Notes: generated by a model from the letters alone, not told the origin. A stretch of DNA of 64,000 nt from Porphyromonas crevioricanis (GCF_900167225.1 NZ_FUXH01000003.1:124001-188000), one strand, 5' to 3'; positions 17,423-27,142 are shown, numbered from the stretch's first letter. Program-made: numbers and translations.

Positions 17423-18442
17423 ATGAACAATCTATTTGTATATCTGGAAATAGAAGACGCCCAAGTACAGGAAGTAAGTTTGGAACTGCTTACCAAAGGG
17501 CGCAGCTTGGCAGACATTTTGGGCTGTGAACTGGAGGCTATCGCTATCTCCGGTTCCGAACAAGGTATTGCCGAGCAGGTGATGCCGTATGGAGTAGATC
17601 GTCTGCACATTTTTGCAGATCCCAGATTGGCCCACTACAGCACAATGCCTCACACGGCCATCCTCTGCAAACTCTTTGAGGCAGAGAAACCACAAATCGC
17701 TCTCATGGGTGCTACATCGGTCGGACGTGATCTTGGCCCCAGAGTATCTTCTACACTCGGCAGCGGTCTTACAGCTGACTGCACCGCTCTGGAGATAGGC
17801 ACACATGAGGACAAGAAGGCAGGCAAGACCTATGAGCAGCTGCTCTACCAAATTCGTCCCGCTTTCGGCGGTAACATCGTGGCAACAATCATCAACCCCG
17901 ACTGTCGCCCTCAAATGGCAACCGTCCGTCCCGGTGTGATGAAAAAAGAGGTTGCTGCAAAGGCCGGGAAGGGAGAGATAGTTAAGCACAACATGGGCAA
18001 CTATGTATCGGACACCGACTTTGCCGTAGAAATCATCGAGAGACATATAGAAAAAAGCCAACTCAACCTGGGTGGAGCCCCCATCATCGTATCCGGAGGT
18101 TATGGCGTTGGCTCAAAAGAGAACTTCGAGCTTCTGCACAAGCTGGCCAAACTGCTGGGAGCTGAGGTCGGAGCTACTCGTGCAGCTGTCGATGCAGGCT
18201 TCACCGAGCATGAAAGACAAATAGGACAGACCGGCGTAACTGTGCGACCAAAACTCTATATTGCTTGTGGTATCAGCGGACAGATACAGCACATCGCTGG
18301 TATGCAGGAAAGTTCGATGATCATATCTATCAACAGCGATCCCGAGGCTCCTATCAATACAATTGCCGACTATGTGATCACCGGCAATCTGGAGGAAGTG
18401 CTGCCCAAGATGATTGCTTCCTATAAGAAAAACAGTAAGTAA
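17423..18442 (+). CDS. etfA: electron transfer flavoprotein alpha subunit
   Basis: FAD-binding large subunit of ETF. 339 residues: an N-terminal Rossmann-like domain, then GATSVGRDLGPRVSSTLGSGLTADC and the C-terminal FAD domain with IIVSGGYGVGSKENF, GATRAAVDAGF, GQTGVTVRPKLYIACGISGQ and INSDPEAPINTIADYVI. These are the family signature blocks. It lies 16 bases after etfB and 35 bases before the acyl-CoA dehydrogenase gene. Confidence 0.94.
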   Translation: MNNLFVYLEIEDAQVQEVSLELLTKGRSLADILGCELEAIAISGSEQGIAEQVMPYGVDRLHIFADPRLAHYSTMPHTAILCKLFEAEKPQIALMGATSVGRDLGPRVSSTLGSGLTADCTALEIGTHEDKKAGKTYEQLLYQIRPAFGGNIVATIINPDCRPQMATVRPGVMKKEVAAKAGKGEIVKHNMGNYVSDTDFAVEIIERHIEKSQLNLGGAPIIVSGGYGVGSKENFELLHKLAKLLGAEVGATRAAVDAGFTEHERQIGQTGVTVRPKLYIACGISGQIQHIAGMQESSMIISINSDPEAPINTIADYVITGNLEEVLPKMIASYKKNSK

Positions 18443-18477
18443 GACAAACAGACTTGTAATCGGGAAAAAGAAATATT

Positions 18478-20199
18478 ATGGCAAACTTTTATACAGATAC
18501 TCCTCAACTCAAATATCACTTGAATCACCCACTGATGAAGCGTATCGTGGAGCTCAAGGAGAGAGGATATACCGACAAAGATAAATACAGCTATGCCCCC
18601 ATCGATTTTGAAGATGCGATGGATAGCTACGATAAAGTATTGGAAGTCATTGGTGAGATCTGTGCAGACATCATTGCGCCCAACGCCGAAAGCGTAGACC
18701 ACGAGGGCCCCACTCTGGAGAACAATCGCGTGGCCTATGCCAAAGGGACTCAACAGAACCTCAAAGCAGTGGTAGATGCCGGCCTCATGGGGATCTCTAT
18801 GCCTCGCCGATTCGGAGGGCTGAACTTCCCTATCCTACCATACATTATGGCTGCGGATATGGTCAGCCGTGCCGATGCCGGATTTGTAAATATCTGGGGC
18901 TTGCAAGACTGTGCTGAGACCATATATGAATTCGGGAATGAGGATCAGCTGCAACGGTTTATTCCTCGTGTATGTGCTGGAGAAACTCTCTCTATGGACC
19001 TCACAGAACCGGATGCAGGAAGTGACCTCCAGGCAGTTCGACTCAAAGCGACCTATCACGAAGAAGATGGCACTTGGCGTTTGAACGGGGTGAAGCGTTT
19101 CATCACCAATGGAGACTCTGACATTCACCTTGTATTGGCGAGAAGTGAAGAAGGGACCAATGACGGTCGTGGTCTATCTATGTTCGTCTATCAGAAAAAA
19201 GATGGAGGGGTGGATGTACGCCGAATTGAGAACAAAATGGGTATCAAAGGTTCTCCCACCTGCGAATTGGTATTCAAAGATGCCAAGGCCGAACTGGTAG
19301 GAGATCGCAAGCTGGGTCTGATCAAATACGTAATGGCTCTGATGAATGGAGCACGTCTCGGGATCATGGCCCAAAGTGTTGGGATATGCGATGCAGCTTT
19401 GAGAGAGGGAGAAGCCTACGCCAAAGATCGCAAACAGTTCGGGCAGACAATAGATCGTTTCCCTGCTGTCTACGAAATGCTCGCTATGATGAAAGCCAAG
19501 ACCGATGCTGCCAGAGCTCTGCTATATGAGACTTGCCGTTTTGTAGATATGTACAAACTCTACGATGACATATCTCGCGAACGCAAATTGACTCCGGAAG
19601 AGCGCAAAGAGCAAAAGCACTACAACCGTCTGGCCGATGCCTACACACCCTTGGGCAAGGGTATGTGTAGCGAATATGCCAATCAAAATGCCTACGATGC
19701 CATCCAAATACACGGAGGCTCGGGCTTTATGAAAGACTACACCTGCGAACGCCTTTATCGTGATGTAAGAATCGCAAGCATATACGAAGGTACCACGCAG
19801 CTGCAGGTTGTAGCAGCCATCAGGCATATCACCACCGGCACCTATCATGCCCAATTGGATGCTTATCAGCAAACAGAAGTCATCGAAGCCTTGCGCCCGA
19901 TGAAAGAAGAGCTAGCCAAGCTGAACGCACGTAGTCGAGACCTGATAGAGTTTGTAGTCGAGCAAAAAGACCAAGAACTTCTTGACTTCCATGCCAGAAG
20001 ATTGGTAGAAGCGACTGGCCACTGTGTGTTCGGCCACTTGTTGATGTTGGCAGCCAATGACGAAGAAAGCTTCCGCAACTCCGCGGAGGTCTATCTACGC
20101 TATGCCAAAGCCGAAATACAAAAGATAGAGACCTATATCAGAGAGTTCAATCCTTCTGACTTGGCCTACTATCGAGTAGCCAAAACTGATCAGGACTAA
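18478..20199 (+). CDS. acyl-CoA dehydrogenase with C-terminal extension
   Basis: Flavoenzyme acting on the alpha-beta bond of an acyl-CoA, probably butyryl-CoA/crotonyl-CoA given the adjacent ETF genes. The 573 residues include the FAD-binding block LSMDLTEPDAGSDLQAV (about 169-185), RFITNGDSD, the central RKQFGQTIDRFPAV and the late QIHGGSGFMKDYTCERLYRD followed by YEGTTQLQ. A C-terminal helical extension of roughly 130 residues beyond the usual 380-400 is as in the long bacterial ACAD group. Last gene of the tsaB-etf operon, followed by two terminators. Confidence 0.9.
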   Translation: MANFYTDTPQLKYHLNHPLMKRIVELKERGYTDKDKYSYAPIDFEDAMDSYDKVLEVIGEICADIIAPNAESVDHEGPTLENNRVAYAKGTQQNLKAVVDAGLMGISMPRRFGGLNFPILPYIMAADMVSRADAGFVNIWGLQDCAETIYEFGNEDQLQRFIPRVCAGETLSMDLTEPDAGSDLQAVRLKATYHEEDGTWRLNGVKRFITNGDSDIHLVLARSEEGTNDGRGLSMFVYQKKDGGVDVRRIENKMGIKGSPTCELVFKDAKAELVGDRKLGLIKYVMALMNGARLGIMAQSVGICDAALREGEAYAKDRKQFGQTIDRFPAVYEMLAMMKAKTDAARALLYETCRFVDMYKLYDDISRERKLTPEERKEQKHYNRLADAYTPLGKGMCSEYANQNAYDAIQIHGGSGFMKDYTCERLYRDVRIASIYEGTTQLQVVAAIRHITTGTYHAQLDAYQQTEVIEALRPMKEELAKLNARSRDLIEFVVEQKDQELLDFHARRLVEATGHCVFGHLLMLAANDEESFRNSAEVYLRYAKAEIQKIETYIREFNPSDLAYYRVAKTDQD

Positions 20200-20212
20200 G
20201 CAATTCCAGAAA

Positions 20213-20245
20213 GAGACTGCTGCCTTATCCTTATGCAGCAGTCTC
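20213..20245 (+). terminator. first terminator hairpin after the acyl-CoA dehydrogenase gene
   Basis: GAGACTGCTGC and GCAGCAGTCTC form an 11-bp perfect stem; followed by AAGAAATAAAA rather than T, so it may act as an RNA end-stabiliser. Confidence 0.5.
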
Positions 20246-20260
20246 TCAAGAAATAAAAAA

Positions 20261-20285
20261 GCTCGGAGAGGAATCCTCTCCGAGC
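20261..20285. terminator. bidirectional rho-independent terminator
   Basis: GCTCGGAGAGG...CCTCTCCGAGC, flanked by six A on the left and six T on the right, between the converging etf operon and the ompH cluster. Confidence 0.88.
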
Positions 20286-20324
20286 TTTTTTGTTGTTGAT
20301 AAATATAGCTTACTAAGGCAAGTA

Positions 20325-20825
20325 TTATTTGATTCCCAACTTCGCTTTCAACTGTGCAGTACAGTCTACTGCAGAAGCTCCTGTATAGTGGAAAAGCTGC
20401 GCTTCCATGATATAAGCATAGCCATTCTCATCACCGACTTTTTTCAAAGCATCATAAACTTTCTGCTGTATGGGAGCCATGAGCATCTGCTGTTGCTTCT
20501 GCAAATCTTCGCTCATCAATCTTTCGCTCTGTCCCAAACGAGATACCATGTCCTGTATCTCCTGTTGGCGAGTCTTCTTTAGAACTTCGCTCAGGCTGTC
20601 TTTTTCCTTGTCGAAAGCTTCTGCCTTTTTCTCAATCTCCTGTTGCATAGCCTTATAATCGGCATCATACTTTTTGCCCAGTTCGTTAAGCTTGTTTTGA
20701 GCCTCCTTAAATTCGGGCATCTGTGCCATTACTTCCTGTGTATTGACAATGGCAATCTTTTGCTGGGCTCCGGCCACAAAGGGCAAGCAAAGCAGCAGAG
20801 TAAGAACAATTTTTTTCATCATCAT
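20325..20825 (-). CDS. OmpH/Skp-family periplasmic chaperone
   Basis: 166 residues with a signal peptide (MMMKKIVLTLLLCLPFVAGA, cleavage before QQKI), the IAIVNTQEVMAQMPEF start typical of OmpH and a central long coiled coil (about 45-125) rich in Lys/Glu/Gln. Skp-type proteins hold unfolded outer-membrane proteins for the BAM complex. It follows a second ompH copy by 29 bases at the end of the porG-uppS-bamA cluster. Three ATG codons in a row make the exact start uncertain by two codons. Confidence 0.9.
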   Translation of the reverse strand: MMMKKIVLTLLLCLPFVAGAQQKIAIVNTQEVMAQMPEFKEAQNKLNELGKKYDADYKAMQQEIEKKAEAFDKEKDSLSEVLKKTRQQEIQDMVSRLGQSERLMSEDLQKQQQMLMAPIQQKVYDALKKVGDENGYAYIMEAQLFHYTGASAVDCTAQLKAKLGIK

Positions 20826-20854
20826 TTCTTATTAGTTAGACTTTATGATCATTC

Positions 20855-21370
20855 TCATCGGGTGGAAAAACCGAGTTTGGCCAAAACATCCGTACTGATG
20901 TCTATTGCAGGATTGGCGAATATAATTCCGGACGAACCACGATCCAATACCATTTGGTAACCTTTGGCTTTGGCCAGATCTCGGATGGCGTTCCAGATCT
21001 CATCCTGAATAGGCTTCATCAGCTCCATACGCTTATTGAAAAGCTCTCCTTCCGGGCCAAAGTATTTGCGCTTGAGTTCGGCAGCCTCTTTCTCCATTGT
21101 CACAATCTGATCCTCTCGGCTTTTCTTTTGATCGGCTGAAAGAAACACCAAATCGCTCTGATACTTTTTGTAGAGGGTTTGTGCCTTGTTTTCGAGAGCC
21201 TCTATTTCATTTTGCCACTTCTTAGACACTTCTTCCAACTGTTGGTTCATCATCTCATAGTCTGGAATATTTTTTAGGATATACTCCATATCTACCAAAG
21301 CATACTTCTGTGCTGAGGCAAAACCGATTGCCACCAGAGCGAGAATGAGGGATAGAAAGATTCGTTTCAT
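20855..21370 (-). CDS. OmpH/Skp-family periplasmic chaperone, second copy
   Basis: 171 residues: signal peptide ending FASA, then QKYALVDMEYILKNIPDYE and a long coiled coil, with a C-terminal strand region (YQMVLDRGSSGIIFANP) that completes the trimer body in Skp. The two neighbouring ompH genes are clearly diverged, so they are old duplicates that may serve different clients. It lies 59 bases behind bamA. Confidence 0.9.
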   Translation of the reverse strand: MKRIFLSLILALVAIGFASAQKYALVDMEYILKNIPDYEMMNQQLEEVSKKWQNEIEALENKAQTLYKKYQSDLVFLSADQKKSREDQIVTMEKEAAELKRKYFGPEGELFNKRMELMKPIQDEIWNAIRDLAKAKGYQMVLDRGSSGIIFANPAIDISTDVLAKLGFSTR

Positions 21371-21429
21371 GATGTTTGTTGTGTTTGAGTTTTTATTAAT
21401 GTGCTATTACTCCTTGTGGGGAACTTGGC

Positions 21430-24162
21430 CTAAAATTCCTGCCCAAGGACAAAATGGATATTACTTCCCCCTCTGTCCGACATACCATTGGGACGATCGA
21501 AGCCATAACCCCAATCTATACCAAGGATCCCAAGCATGGGCAAAGTAATACGAAATCCGACACCGGCCGAACGCTTCAAGTTAAAAGGATCATAATCGGA
21601 AAAATTACTCCAGGCATTACCGGCCTCCAAAAATCCCAATACCCAAATATTCGTTTGTCCTTCCAACATCAGGGGATAGCGTAGCTCCATGGACATACGC
21701 ATATAGGCATAGGCATAGTTATAATTACTACCAGCTATAGAACCATTTTTATACCCTCGAAGACCTATCGTCTCGTTCATGTATCCACCCATATATGAGC
21801 TCATCCCATCACCTCCCATGTAGTATGTACCAAAAGGAGAGCGCTTGTGGCTGTTGTAGTAGCCGATCAACCCTGTCTCCACACGTCCCATCAACACCGG
21901 AGTTCGTTTGACGGTGGCGGGATTGAGCAGAGGCAAGAAGATACGATTGCGGTACATCCATTTGTGATATTCCACAAAACGATAACGATCAGCCATCGAG
22001 AGCTTGGGATTGGAGTAATCGTTCCCATCCCAAAGCGAATAAGGCGGAGTTGCTTTTACCGAAATTGTAAACTCCGAACCTGAGCGAGTATAGATAGGAT
22101 TGTCTATAGAATTTCTTTGCAAACGAAGCTCCATATTAACGTCATTGGAATAACCCTCATGGAAATTTTGGAAAGTCTCATAAACCCAGTTGCGAAGTCT
22201 GTAGTGGGTGTAATTGAGTGAGGCATAAATCTGGAACCAGTTGTCCGGCCAACTGAGACGTTTTCCATAGCCGACTGACAAGCCAAACATCTGCAAGGAC
22301 TTGTCCGGGTCTTGTGCCTTCTCGTACAACTCTCCACCTATGTTGTATCCGCCACCCATATTATCGTATCCTCCCATTCCATAGGAGCTACCACCATATA
22401 TAGGATTATAGAATCCATTGTAATAGGGATTGTAATAGGAACTAATACGATTGTTGTAATACTTGGTGTCAATAGCTGTCATCTTGGAATAAAAAGCACT
22501 TACACTCAACAAGTTGGGTCGCTTACCACCAAACCATGGATCCATAAAAGAGATGCCATACGATTGGTAGAACTTACCATTCGTCTGCATATTGATCGAG
22601 AACGTCTGCCCCTGTCCTTGTGGCACAAAGTTCTTGTACATCGAAGGTCTGAAGATATTGCTCATGGCAAAGTTGGAGAACCTCAATCCGGTACGGAATA
22701 TCACCCCCGTCTGGCTCCAACCTGCAGACAACTCAAATTGGTCATTACTCTTAGGAGAGAGGTTGTATTCCAAATCGACTGTTCCTGAAGCTGGGTTTGG
22801 GATCGTGTTCGGAATCATCTTTTCCGGATCGAAGTGCCCCAGCTGGGCAATCATACGGAGAGAATTGAGGACATCATCGCGCGAGAAGACAGCTCCGGGT
22901 TTGGTAAACAGCTCACGACGGATCACCTCATCATAGACAATATTGTTTCCCTTAATCGAAACCTTGTTGATAGTAGCCTGCATACCCTCCACGATACGTA
23001 TATCAAGCGAAACCGAATCTCCATCCACCTTAGTCTCCACCGGATCTACATGAGCAAACATATAGCCGTTGTTGTAGTAAAGCATGGAAAGGGCATCCTC
23101 CTCTGTGAAGATGCGGGCATTGAGTTTTTTCTGGTTATAGACATCTCCTCGTTTCATGCCGAGCATCTTCTCCAAATTCTTCGTCTCGAACTTGGTATTA
23201 CCCACAAAACGAATATCATCTATGTAATATTTGCGCCCCTCATTCAGTTTGATGCGAATATCAACTCTATTTTTCTTACCAGAAGGCATGATCGTGTCGG
23301 AAAGAATCTCTACATCACGGTAGCCTAACTCTTGATACCGCTCAATAATCCTATCCAAATCCTCCCGATACTCTTTATCTACCAATTTCTTGGAGCTAAA
23401 AATCTTGCGTATGCTATACCAAAGACGTCCATCAGTCAAACGAAAACGCTCATTGGTTTTCTTCATCGCCATACGTATCTGGTCATCGGAAAGAGCTGTA
23501 TTCCCTTCTATACTGATCTCGTTTACCGAAGTCTTGTCTTTCCGATCAATTCGGATAGTAAGATTGACGAAGCCTTCTTCGCTCAAATTATCTTCCTGAC
23601 GGATCTCCACATCCATGTCTCGGTAACCTTTCTCGGCATAGTATTTCCGGATGAGCTGTTTGGTGCGATCCGCCACATTGGGAGTCATTTGCAACCCCTT
23701 ACGTAGGTTCGTACGTTTCTCCAATTCCTCTCGGTCACTTTTCTTGATTCCGACAAATTTGGCCTCATATATGCGAGGTCTCTCAGTCAGACGTATCTCT
23801 ATCCATGCTTTGTTGCCCTGATATTTGGTAACCAGTATCTGAGCATTGGAGAAAAGACCATGGCGCATAAAACGCTCCACCGCATTGGTGAATGCCACTC
23901 CCGGAATAGTTACTTCCTCTCCTACGGCCAAACCGGAGAGATTGAGCAAAACTTCAGGGTCGTAGGACTTTGCCCCCACAATCCGTATATCCGCTATCAC
24001 CTTATGTATAGGACGGGCATAGTTGATCTCTGGCAGACTATCTACGGGCAACTCTGCCTGTGGAGACTGCGGAGTCGGCAAACTGTCTGCCAGTACCTGA
24101 GCTTTGAGACCAACTGAGGCAAAAGCCACAGCTAGGCCGAGAGTAAAAAGTTTATGCATCAT
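21430..24162 (-). CDS. bamA: outer membrane protein assembly factor BamA
   Basis: Central insertase for outer-membrane beta-barrels. The 910 residues show a signal peptide (ending GLKA), five POTRA-like units (about 50-460, e.g. VNEISIEGNTALSDDQIR, IDDIRFVGNTKFETKN, INKVSIKGNNIVYDEV) and a C-terminal barrel ending in Phe (FVLGQEF), the BAM recognition end. An unusual Tyr/Gly/Asn-rich insert (about 566-614, with YYNPYYNGFYNP and GMGGYDNMGGGYN) sits in the barrel, probably as an outer loop. It overlaps uppS by 11 bases. Confidence 0.95.
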   Translation of the reverse strand: MMHKLFTLGLAVAFASVGLKAQVLADSLPTPQSPQAELPVDSLPEINYARPIHKVIADIRIVGAKSYDPEVLLNLSGLAVGEEVTIPGVAFTNAVERFMRHGLFSNAQILVTKYQGNKAWIEIRLTERPRIYEAKFVGIKKSDREELEKRTNLRKGLQMTPNVADRTKQLIRKYYAEKGYRDMDVEIRQEDNLSEEGFVNLTIRIDRKDKTSVNEISIEGNTALSDDQIRMAMKKTNERFRLTDGRLWYSIRKIFSSKKLVDKEYREDLDRIIERYQELGYRDVEILSDTIMPSGKKNRVDIRIKLNEGRKYYIDDIRFVGNTKFETKNLEKMLGMKRGDVYNQKKLNARIFTEEDALSMLYYNNGYMFAHVDPVETKVDGDSVSLDIRIVEGMQATINKVSIKGNNIVYDEVIRRELFTKPGAVFSRDDVLNSLRMIAQLGHFDPEKMIPNTIPNPASGTVDLEYNLSPKSNDQFELSAGWSQTGVIFRTGLRFSNFAMSNIFRPSMYKNFVPQGQGQTFSINMQTNGKFYQSYGISFMDPWFGGKRPNLLSVSAFYSKMTAIDTKYYNNRISSYYNPYYNGFYNPIYGGSSYGMGGYDNMGGGYNIGGELYEKAQDPDKSLQMFGLSVGYGKRLSWPDNWFQIYASLNYTHYRLRNWVYETFQNFHEGYSNDVNMELRLQRNSIDNPIYTRSGSEFTISVKATPPYSLWDGNDYSNPKLSMADRYRFVEYHKWMYRNRIFLPLLNPATVKRTPVLMGRVETGLIGYYNSHKRSPFGTYYMGGDGMSSYMGGYMNETIGLRGYKNGSIAGSNYNYAYAYMRMSMELRYPLMLEGQTNIWVLGFLEAGNAWSNFSDYDPFNLKRSAGVGFRITLPMLGILGIDWGYGFDRPNGMSDRGGSNIHFVLGQEF

Positions 24163-24961
24163 GGGTCGTAGCTAAATCTGTATCTTCTGCTTGTTGTATA
24201 GGTTTGTTTATCTGTTCTCTCGTGAGTCCGTAACGACGTTCGCGACCGCTGTAGTCAGAGATAGCCTCCAACAAAGCATCACCATCGAAGTCCGGCCAAT
24301 AAATGGGAGAGAAGTAAAGTTCGGCGTAGGCAGTCTGCCAGAGAAGAAAGTTGCTAATGCGTTGCTCTCCTCCGGTACGTATCAGCAGGTCCGGATCAGG
24401 CAATCCGGCTGTACATAGTCGTTGAGAGATAACTGCCTCATCTATCTCCTCGGGGAGATACAATCCCCGCTGAATTTCTGTGGCTATTCGACGCATACAA
24501 TGAGAAAGCTCCCAACGAGCCGAATAACTTAACGCAAGAGTGAGAGTGAGTTTATCGTTATGCTGAGTTTTCTCTATTGCCTCGGCAAGTGCAGTACGAG
24601 AGATCGAGGGAAGTCGATCCAAATCTCCTATGGCCAGAAGTCGTACTCCATGCTCTTGCATACCGGGAGTTTGTTCTCTGATCGTCTCCACCAACAAAGA
24701 CATCAAAGCTTCGACCTCTCCTTGTGGCCGCCCCCAGTTCTCTGTACTGAAAGCATAAACCGTAAGGTAAGGTATACCAAGAGCCACAGCAGCACGCATC
24801 ACCTTGTCCAGTGCTTTTGCTCCAGCTGCATGCCCCTGTTCGCGAGCCTGACCACGCTGCTGAGCCCAGCGTCCATTGCCATCCATGATGATAGCAATAT
24901 GCCGAGGCAACTTAGGTGCAGTTTCGAGAAAGGCCTGATATTTATCTTTGGTTTGAGACAT
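24152..24961 (-). CDS. uppS: isoprenyl (undecaprenyl) diphosphate synthase
   Basis: cis-Prenyltransferase making the C55 carrier lipid for peptidoglycan and surface polysaccharide. The 269 residues carry the catalytic block IIMDGNGRWAQQRG (Asp27), the AFSTENWGRP motif and DLLIRTGGEQRISNFLLWQTAYAELYF, all diagnostic. It lies between porG and bamA, which it overlaps, as I recall in P. gingivalis. The short C-terminal extension (EQINKPIQQAEDTD) is unremarkable. Confidence 0.95.
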   Translation of the reverse strand: MSQTKDKYQAFLETAPKLPRHIAIIMDGNGRWAQQRGQAREQGHAAGAKALDKVMRAAVALGIPYLTVYAFSTENWGRPQGEVEALMSLLVETIREQTPGMQEHGVRLLAIGDLDRLPSISRTALAEAIEKTQHNDKLTLTLALSYSARWELSHCMRRIATEIQRGLYLPEEIDEAVISQRLCTAGLPDPDLLIRTGGEQRISNFLLWQTAYAELYFSPIYWPDFDGDALLEAISDYSGRERRYGLTREQINKPIQQAEDTDLATTHDA

Positions 24962-24982
24962 AGATCTTTTGTGCAGCTTACT

Positions 24983-25723
24983 TTATTTCAATTTGAGTTC
25001 CGGGATTTTCTTCTTTCTCATTTTTCTCTTTTCGGTACGACAATCACGCTTGTCTCTCGTCCCCAAACTGTAGGTAAAGGAGAAGGTAAGACTTCCCAAT
25101 CCATCACCATTTCTCAGCATTGTCTGACTGATCCGAAAGGGATTATCCAAATGCTTTGTCTGCTCATTCGGAGCATCAAAAGCATCGGACAAAAGCCAAC
25201 GATATATGTACTGTACACTCACACCCAAGCGAGAGTTGATTTTGTATTTGAAACCTCCACCTATCTGTAAAGAAGGGGCTACCACAGTTCCTTGATAGGA
25301 AGGCCCCAAAGCAAGCCCTCCTCCAAAGCCTACATAGGGAGAAAAGCGAGAAGTACGAAGGTAAGAGAACTTATCACTCAGAGGAACAAAGTTAAACTCG
25401 CCCATAACTCCCCAATGGTAAAGGTGACTATCGAAATCGACTTCCTTTCTCTCTGGGAATATATTGTCGGCATATCGATACCGCCCCTTGAGGCCATAAT
25501 AGCCAATCTGTGAAGAGAGAGCAAAACGGAAATTTATATTGTACCTCCCTTCGGCAGAAAAGGTATAACTCGTTGCCGAGAATGGAGCCCTGCGCCCTAT
25601 ATCACCGACATACTGAGACAAGCCCACCTGCCCTCCAAACTCGAAGAGATACTCCTGCGCCTCCAACCCTACGGGGATCAGCAGAAAGCTCAGCAAGAAG
25701 AGATATGGGAATCGTCTTTGCAT
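24983..25723 (-). CDS. porG: PorG-like outer membrane protein of the type IX secretion system
   Basis: 246 residues: signal peptide (ending GLEA), then YLFEFGGQVGLSQYVGDIGR and alternating beta strands of a small barrel (DUF6089 type). P. gingivalis PorG, which anchors the PorK/PorN rings of the T9SS to the outer membrane, belongs to this family and sits beside uppS, bamA and ompH, as here. The C-terminal tail after GTRDKRDCR is basic and probably periplasmic. The identification rests on N-terminal pattern and gene order; a generic DUF6089 barrel remains possible. Confidence 0.8.
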   Translation of the reverse strand: MQRRFPYLFLLSFLLIPVGLEAQEYLFEFGGQVGLSQYVGDIGRRAPFSATSYTFSAEGRYNINFRFALSSQIGYYGLKGRYRYADNIFPERKEVDFDSHLYHWGVMGEFNFVPLSDKFSYLRTSRFSPYVGFGGGLALGPSYQGTVVAPSLQIGGGFKYKINSRLGVSVQYIYRWLLSDAFDAPNEQTKHLDNPFRISQTMLRNGDGLGSLTFSFTYSLGTRDKRDCRTEKRKMRKKKIPELKLK

Positions 25724-25777
25724 ACCGGATATTTCTAAGAGATGTGCATTTTGTAAAGATTTGTCTGACTCGTAGTA

Positions 25778-27142
25778 TCAGAGATACAACTTCAGACGCC
25801 CTCGAAAGAGTCTTACATTGGTGTCTGCGCCCTCACCTTTAGTGGCTACCCCGAGATAGATGTAATTCTGTTCGTCAGAAAAGGCAAAACAAATTTCATA
25901 GGGTTTGGCAACCGAAGGCAACATCAACTGCTCCACCCCTGCTTTCCACGTATAGCCTCTGTCAGAAGAATGGTAAACGGTATTCCTAACCTCGCCACTG
26001 CGCTCCGAAGTACCGAAGAAAAAGAGCTGCTTGTCACTCCTTACCATTTGCCCTGCTCGGTAAGAAGAAAGAGGCAAATTGGATGCAGCTATCTCTCCCG
26101 GTTTGAGCCAGTCTTGAGCATTAGTACTGAGCCAATACTGGCCTTCTGCAGATGCTTTTGACTTGCCACCCAATAGGCGAATTACAGGTTTGAGGTAATT
26201 GTTGTCTGCAACTATACACAAATGTTCCATCGGAAAATCCTCTGGCAAGGGGTCATGGTAATTAAGCCCCCCCCCTGACCAACTCGCAGCTCGTTTGAGA
26301 TTGCCATCCATATAAGCCAAAGCCACCATATACGGCTTGCCGGCATCCTCCACACAGCCGAGGAAAGAAAAGCGATTGAGCCCAACAGGAGAATCCTCGG
26401 TCCACAAAATACCATCTGAAGACTTATATAGTCGATCTCGCTCTCCATCCGAAGTCTGAATGAATCTCTGAGTTCCCTGAGAATTGAGCTGCATGGCTAC
26501 TACTTGCCCAGACAAAGACATCTCTTGTCGTTTCCAATCTTTTGGATTGCCCAAATTTCCGGAATACATCACAACCTTATCAGCCTCATTGGTATATATC
26601 CTTACATCGGACTTTTCCTGGATGGCGTAATATGAAGAGGCCAAATTCACGGATAGACTACTCGTCCCCAAGTCTTCCCAAAGGATTGTCCTCGGATCGA
26701 AGCTATAGATACGAATTTCCACCTGATATTCCTTGGTCATCTTTCCTGCCTGATCCTTTACCTGAAAGCGGATACGATCTGCTCCATTCAATGCGATGGA
26801 GTCCTTCCCACTCCACGGGACCCACTCGGCATTATCTCCCACCGCATAGCTAAGCTTATTGAGTTTGAAGGTTCCTACAGATGGCAAGACCTTACCTATC
26901 CTCGTTTTATAAGCAATGGGAATAGCATTGTATATCTTACCCTGTCGCTGATCTATCGAAAAAAATACTTTCCCCAATTCAGGAGTGTCTTTAGACTGCA
27001 TCACCAATGTATGGATTTGCACGCTAGTCAGATCTACTTTCTCCACCGCAGAATCATCCCTGTTGCAGGCACTGCTGATGAAAGTAAACACCAAGGCCAG
27101 ACAGGCCGCTGTCAAGTATATGCTGATATTGCTACGATTCAT
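25778..27142 (-). CDS. lipoprotein with DUF6242-like beta-propeller
   Basis: 454 residues with a lipoprotein signal (FTFISSAC, Cys26). The N-terminal part resembles a bacterial Ig-like/cadherin-like domain (about 35-150), and the rest has repeated strand blocks with SSDGILWTEDS and HSSDRGYTWKAGVE, the Asp-box type repeats of sialidase-like propellers; no catalytic sialidase residues were recognised. It lies upstream of porG, with 54 bases between. A C9 tract on the plus strand (26267-26275), encoding part of SGGGLNY, could slip and shift the frame. Confidence 0.8.
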   Translation of the reverse strand: MNRSNISIYLTAACLALVFTFISSACNRDDSAVEKVDLTSVQIHTLVMQSKDTPELGKVFFSIDQRQGKIYNAIPIAYKTRIGKVLPSVGTFKLNKLSYAVGDNAEWVPWSGKDSIALNGADRIRFQVKDQAGKMTKEYQVEIRIYSFDPRTILWEDLGTSSLSVNLASSYYAIQEKSDVRIYTNEADKVVMYSGNLGNPKDWKRQEMSLSGQVVAMQLNSQGTQRFIQTSDGERDRLYKSSDGILWTEDSPVGLNRFSFLGCVEDAGKPYMVALAYMDGNLKRAASWSGGGLNYHDPLPEDFPMEHLCIVADNNYLKPVIRLLGGKSKASAEGQYWLSTNAQDWLKPGEIAASNLPLSSYRAGQMVRSDKQLFFFGTSERSGEVRNTVYHSSDRGYTWKAGVEQLMLPSVAKPYEICFAFSDEQNYIYLGVATKGEGADTNVRLFRGRLKLYL

